From contig CANQVQ010000037.1 of assembly GCA_947627335.1 (NCBI GenBank), positions 1-14,537 of the forward strand: a DNA stretch of 14,537 nucleotides. The letters are read 5' to 3'. Positions within the stretch are counted from its first letter, which is position 1. Every line of letters begins with the position of its first letter. Under the pieces are notes generated by a model. That model did no database searches. It worked only from the letters and a program-made list of their open reading frames with translations, and had not been told where the DNA came from. Source of the DNA: an uncultured Clostridia bacterium. GTDB taxonomy: Bacteria > Bacillota > Clostridia > Oscillospirales > CAG-382. A program made the translations under genes and the position numbers. Shown here piece after piece: positions 11,382 through 14,537 of the stretch.

Positions 11382-13976
11382 TCATTTTCCGTAGTAAGCG
11401 TCGAGGTACATCTGTTTGATCTCGCTCATGAGCGGATAGCGGGGGTTCGCGCCGGTGCATTGGTCGTCGAACGCCTGCTCCGTCATCTCGTCGAGCCGGG
11501 CGAGGAAGTCCTGCTCGTCGATCCCGTAGGCTTGGATGGACGGCTTGATGCCGACTTTCGCCTTGAGTTCTTCGACCTTCGCGATCAGCCCTTCGAGCTT
11601 CTCCGCGTCGTTCTTGCCGGAAACCCCGAGCGCCTCGGCGACTTCCGCATAGCGGCGCAGGGTGTGCGGGTGGTCGTACTGCGGGAACGTGCCCATCTTG
11701 GTCGGCGCTTCCGCCGCGTTGAACCGCAGGACGTACGGGAGCATCAGCGCGTTCGCCACGCCGTGCGGCAGGTGGTGGAAGGAACCGAGCTTGTGCGCCA
11801 TCGAATGGCACACGCCGAGGAACGCGTTCGCGAACGCCATACCTGCCATCGTCGCCGCGTTCGCCATCTTTTCACGGGCGATCGGGTCGTTCGGACCGTT
11901 GTCGTAGGCACGGGGCAGGTAGGAGAAGATCATCTGCAGGGCGCGGATCGCAAGCCCGTCGGTGAAATCCGTCGCCATGACGGACGCATACGCCTCCAGC
12001 GCGTGGGACACCGCGTCGATACCGGATGCGGCGGTCAGACCCTTCGGGGCGGTCATCATCATGTCCGCGTCGACGATCGCCATGTCCGGCATCAGCTCGT
12101 AATCCGCCAGCGGGTACTTGGTCGACCCGTCGGTGATCACGGCGAACGGCGTGACCTCGGAGCCGGTACCGGCGGAGGTCGGGATCGCGATGAAGTACGC
12201 TTTTTCGCCCATCTTCGGGAAGGTGTAGACGCGCTTGCGAATGTCCATGAAGCGCATCGCCATATCCTGGAAGTCCGCTTCGGGATGCTCGTACAGCACC
12301 CACATGATCTTCGCCGCGTCCATCGCGGAACCGCCGCCGACGGCGATGATGACGTCCGGCTCGAACGCACGCATCTGCGCGACGCCCTCCTCGGCACACT
12401 GCAGGGTCGGATCCGGCTCGACGTTGTAGAACGTCGTGTGGGTGATGTTCATTTCGTCCAGTTTGTCCGTGATCGGCTTGGTGTAGCCGTTCTTATAGAG
12501 GAAGGTGTCCGTGACGACGAAGGCACGCTTCTTCGCGAGCACCGTGCCGACTTCGTCCAGCGCGACCGGCAGGCAGCCCTTCTTGATATAGACCTTTTCG
12601 GGTGCGCGGAACCAGAGCATATTCTCTCTCCTCTCGGCGACGGTTTTGATGTTGAGCAGGTGCTTGACGCCGACGTTCTCCGAGACGGAGTTCCCGCCCC
12701 ACGAACCGCAGCCGAGCGTCAGGGACGGCTTGAGCTTGAAATTGTAAATATCGCCGATGCCGCCGTGGGAGGACGGGGAATTGACCACGATGCGGCACGC
12801 CTTCATGCGGTTGGCGAAGGCGTCCAGCTTTTCCTTCTGCGTCAGCACGTCGAGATAGACGGAAGCGGTGTGACCGTAGCCGCCCTCCTCGATCAGCCGT
12901 TCGGCTTTCTTCATCGCGTCCTCGAAGTCCTTGGCGCGGTACATCGCCAGCACCGGGGAGAGCTTTTCGTGGGCGAACGCTTCGGACGGTTCGACGCTCG
13001 TGACCTCGCCGATCAGGACCTTCGTGCCGGCGGGAACCTCGATCCCCGCCATTTTCGCGATGGTTTCGGCTGTCTGCCCGACGATCTTGCTGTTCAGCTT
13101 GCCGCCGGGGAGCATGGTCTCCCGGACCGCGTCGAGCTGCTTTTTGGGGATGAAGTAACCGCCACGCGAGGCGAATTCGGCGCGGACCGCGTCGTATACG
13201 GCGTCCAGCACGATGACCGACTGCTCGGACGCGCAGATCATGCCGTTGTCAAACGTCTTGGAATGGAGGATCGAATTGACCGCCAGCACCACGTCGGCGC
13301 TGTCGTCGATGACGGCGGGGACGTTGCCCGCGCCGACGCCGACCGCCGGTTTCCCGCTGGAATAGGCGGCTTGGACCATGCCCGGACCGCCGGTCGCGAG
13401 GATCAGGTCGGAGCCGGACATGAGTTGGTTGGTCAGTTCCAGCGTGGGTTCGTCGATCCACGCGATGATGCCCTCCGGCGCGCCCGCCTTGACCGCCGCA
13501 TCCAGCACGATCTTAGCGGCGGCGATGGTGGATTCCTTGGCACGGGGGTGGGGGCTGATGATGATGCCGTTGCGGGTCTTGAGCGCAAGCAGGCACTTGA
13601 AAATAGCGGTAGACGTGGGGTTGGTGGTCGGAATGACGGCGGAGAGGACGCCGACCGGCTCGGCGATGGTCTTGTAGCCGAATGCCTTGTCCTCCTCGAT
13701 GACGCCGCAGGTCTTGACGGATTTGTAGGCGTTGTAGATATACTCGGAGGCGTAGTTATTCTTGATGACCTTGTCCTCCACGCAGCCCATTCCCGTTTCT
13801 TCGACCGCCTGTTTGGCGAGCGGGAGCCTTGCTTTGTTGGCGGCGAGGGCGGCAGCCTTGAAAATGGCGTCCACCTGCTCCTGCCCGTAGGTGCCGTACG
13901 TTTGCTGGGAGGCGCGGACCCTCGCAAGGGTTTCGCACAGCGTTTCCGGCGAGTTGACAATTCGTTCCGTTTTCAT
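11382..13976 (-). CDS. adhE: bifunctional acetaldehyde-CoA/alcohol dehydrogenase
   Basis: Converts acetyl-CoA to acetaldehyde and then ethanol with two NADH, a fermentative redox sink; the family forms spirosomes. The 864-residue protein is full length. The aldehyde dehydrogenase part (about 1-440) has PTTNPTSTAIFK, the nucleotide-binding GVGAGNVPAV (about 213-222) and catalytic C248 in FDNGMICASEQS. A linker leads to the iron-dependent alcohol dehydrogenase part (about 455-864). That part has VGGGSAMDAAK, TSAGTGSEVTPFAV, and the metal region DAVSHALEAY and CHSMAHKLGSFHHLPHG. Start at 13976 is preferred because GGAG lies 8 bases upstream; the ATG two codons earlier leaves only 2 bases. It has a consensus promoter and a leader of about 58 nt. 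No Rex-type operator (TTGTTAAnnnnTTAACAA) is visible. Confidence 0.97.
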   Translation of the reverse strand: MKTERIVNSPETLCETLARVRASQQTYGTYGQEQVDAIFKAAALAANKARLPLAKQAVEETGMGCVEDKVIKNNYASEYIYNAYKSVKTCGVIEEDKAFGYKTIAEPVGVLSAVIPTTNPTSTAIFKCLLALKTRNGIIISPHPRAKESTIAAAKIVLDAAVKAGAPEGIIAWIDEPTLELTNQLMSGSDLILATGGPGMVQAAYSSGKPAVGVGAGNVPAVIDDSADVVLAVNSILHSKTFDNGMICASEQSVIVLDAVYDAVRAEFASRGGYFIPKKQLDAVRETMLPGGKLNSKIVGQTAETIAKMAGIEVPAGTKVLIGEVTSVEPSEAFAHEKLSPVLAMYRAKDFEDAMKKAERLIEEGGYGHTASVYLDVLTQKEKLDAFANRMKACRIVVNSPSSHGGIGDIYNFKLKPSLTLGCGSWGGNSVSENVGVKHLLNIKTVAERRENMLWFRAPEKVYIKKGCLPVALDEVGTVLAKKRAFVVTDTFLYKNGYTKPITDKLDEMNITHTTFYNVEPDPTLQCAEEGVAQMRAFEPDVIIAVGGGSAMDAAKIMWVLYEHPEADFQDMAMRFMDIRKRVYTFPKMGEKAYFIAIPTSAGTGSEVTPFAVITDGSTKYPLADYELMPDMAIVDADMMMTAPKGLTAASGIDAVSHALEAYASVMATDFTDGLAIRALQMIFSYLPRAYDNGPNDPIAREKMANAATMAGMAFANAFLGVCHSMAHKLGSFHHLPHGVANALMLPYVLRFNAAEAPTKMGTFPQYDHPHTLRRYAEVAEALGVSGKNDAEKLEGLIAKVEELKAKVGIKPSIQAYGIDEQDFLARLDEMTEQAFDDQCTGANPRYPLMSEIKQMYLDAYYGK

Positions 13977-14040
13977 GTGCATTTCTCCGTTTGTTTTTTT
14001 GGTTTTGCAGAATACGACAGGATCTTCCTGATTCAGTAGT

Positions 14041-14069
14041 ATTATATCGTATCCGAACCGAAAAAACAA
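14041..14069 (-). promoter_or_regulatory. consensus promoter of adhE
   Basis: TTGTTT (14064-14069), 17-base spacer, TATAAT (14041-14046). The -10 is perfect. Transcription would start near 14034. The -35 and first nine spacer bases are identical to those of the FTR-like/trxA promoter. Confidence 0.85.
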
Positions 14070-14209
14070 TAGGTAAAAACGAGACTTTTCGGGGAATCTG
14101 CGGTGCGCTTTTGGTGATATTGCAGAATCCGACGCCGTTTTGACCGCCGAAAGCGTGTACTCCGCAACAGCAGACGTTCATTCCTGTGGCGAAATTCCGC
14201 AAAAGCGGC

Positions 14210-14537
14210 TCATTTTTTCCGCTCTTTCGCCCGTCGGACGAGCGCGAACGCGGCGAGGGTCAGCAGGTATGCGCCGGAGAGGGCGGGGAAGAGGCTGCCG
14301 GTCTTTCCGAACAGCGTGCCCCGTCCGCCCGTCGGCAGTTCGCCGTACAGGACCGTCTGTTCGAGCGGTTCCGTCTGCCGCAGGACGCGTCCTTTCCCGT
14401 CGAGCAGGGCGGAAATGCCGGTGTTCCCCGCCCGCAGGAGCGCCCGTCCGCTTTCGGCGGCACGCAGTTTGGCGTATCGCAGGTGTTGGTAGACGCCGGG
14501 GCTGTCGCGGAACCACGCGTCGTTGGTCGCGATGACC
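14210..14537 (-). CDS. lnt: apolipoprotein N-acyltransferase, C-terminal part (gene runs off right edge)
   Basis: Lnt adds the third acyl chain to the N-terminal cysteine of lipoproteins at the outer face of the cytoplasmic membrane. The last 108 residues are visible. They hold the nitrilase-like end of the family (VIATNDAWFRDSPGVYQHLR, AAESGRALLRAGNTG), which follows the catalytic cysteine lying outside the window. A final membrane helix (about SGAYLLTLAAFALV) and the basic tail RRAKERKK complete it. The stop is at 14210. No strong terminator follows: only a 4-bp CCGC/GCGG stem. The 163 bases between this stop and the adhE promoter hold no gene I can support. Lnt is best known from Gram-negatives and actinobacteria, but some Firmicutes have it; the lipoprotein at 855-1343 would be a substrate. 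Confidence 0.87.
   Translation of the reverse strand, partial: VIATNDAWFRDSPGVYQHLRYAKLRAAESGRALLRAGNTGISALLDGKGRVLRQTEPLEQTVLYGELPTGGRGTLFGKTGSLFPALSGAYLLTLAAFALVRRAKERKK

Noticed and set aside
11220..14039. A 939-codon open frame on the plus strand
   Set aside because: It is the antisense frame of adhE with no recognisable domain, and it runs through three palindromes and the adhE 3' end.
14041..14069. Rex operator at adhE
   Set aside because: The promoter contains TTGTTT but not the palindromic TTAACAA half needed for a Rex site.
14070..14205. Imperfect inverted repeat (GGAATCTGC / GCAGAATCC) between lnt and adhE
   Set aside because: The arms have a mismatch and are 20 bases apart with no T-run; not distinguishable from chance in this GC-rich sequence.

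Overview
The window looks like chromosome from a GC-rich Gram-positive anaerobe, most likely a gut-associated member of the Clostridia. The evidence is the Firmicutes-style ECF sigma factor family, a fermentative bifunctional AdhE, a ferredoxin-type thioredoxin reductase, a bacterial serpin, and consensus sigma-A promoters with exact 17-base spacers. Most genes lie on the minus strand. Only the sigma-like fusion gene (1742-3379) and ecfT (3493-4377) are on the plus strand. I see no tRNA, rRNA, CRISPR array, insertion sequence or phage gene.

Layout from left to right. The 5' part of a glycogen branching enzyme gene (glgB) runs off the left edge behind a clear promoter. Next come a short AT-richer lipoprotein gene with a BspA-like leucine-rich repeat and, upstream of it, a free-standing structured RNA of about 159 nt. 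That RNA has its own promoter and terminator and the architecture of 6S RNA. Divergent from it is a 545-residue protein that fuses sigma-70 regions 2 and 4 to a winged-helix domain and a long unknown domain. It is followed by an ecfT gene without ATPase partners in the window. Convergent to ecfT is a translationally coupled pair: an ECF sigma factor and a membrane-anchored serpin. The serpin has a short cytoplasmic N-terminus, one membrane segment, a repeat linker and an extracellular serpin domain with Asp at P1. Next are a coupled mnmA and GH25 lysozyme pair, a ZIP-family metal transporter, an XRE regulator with a second DNA-binding-like domain, a small thioredoxin plus ferredoxin:thioredoxin-reductase-like operon, a cluster of palindromes, adhE, and the 3' end of lnt at the right edge.

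The most interesting system is the ECF sigma/serpin operon. The serpin occupies the position, and has the cytoplasm-membrane-outside topology, of an anti-sigma factor. This suggests that cleavage or trapping of an external protease by the serpin could be signalled to the sigma factor. That is inference, not shown by sequence alone. The 6S-like RNA, the sigma/winged-helix fusion and a palindromic repeat present at two gene ends also deserve a second look.
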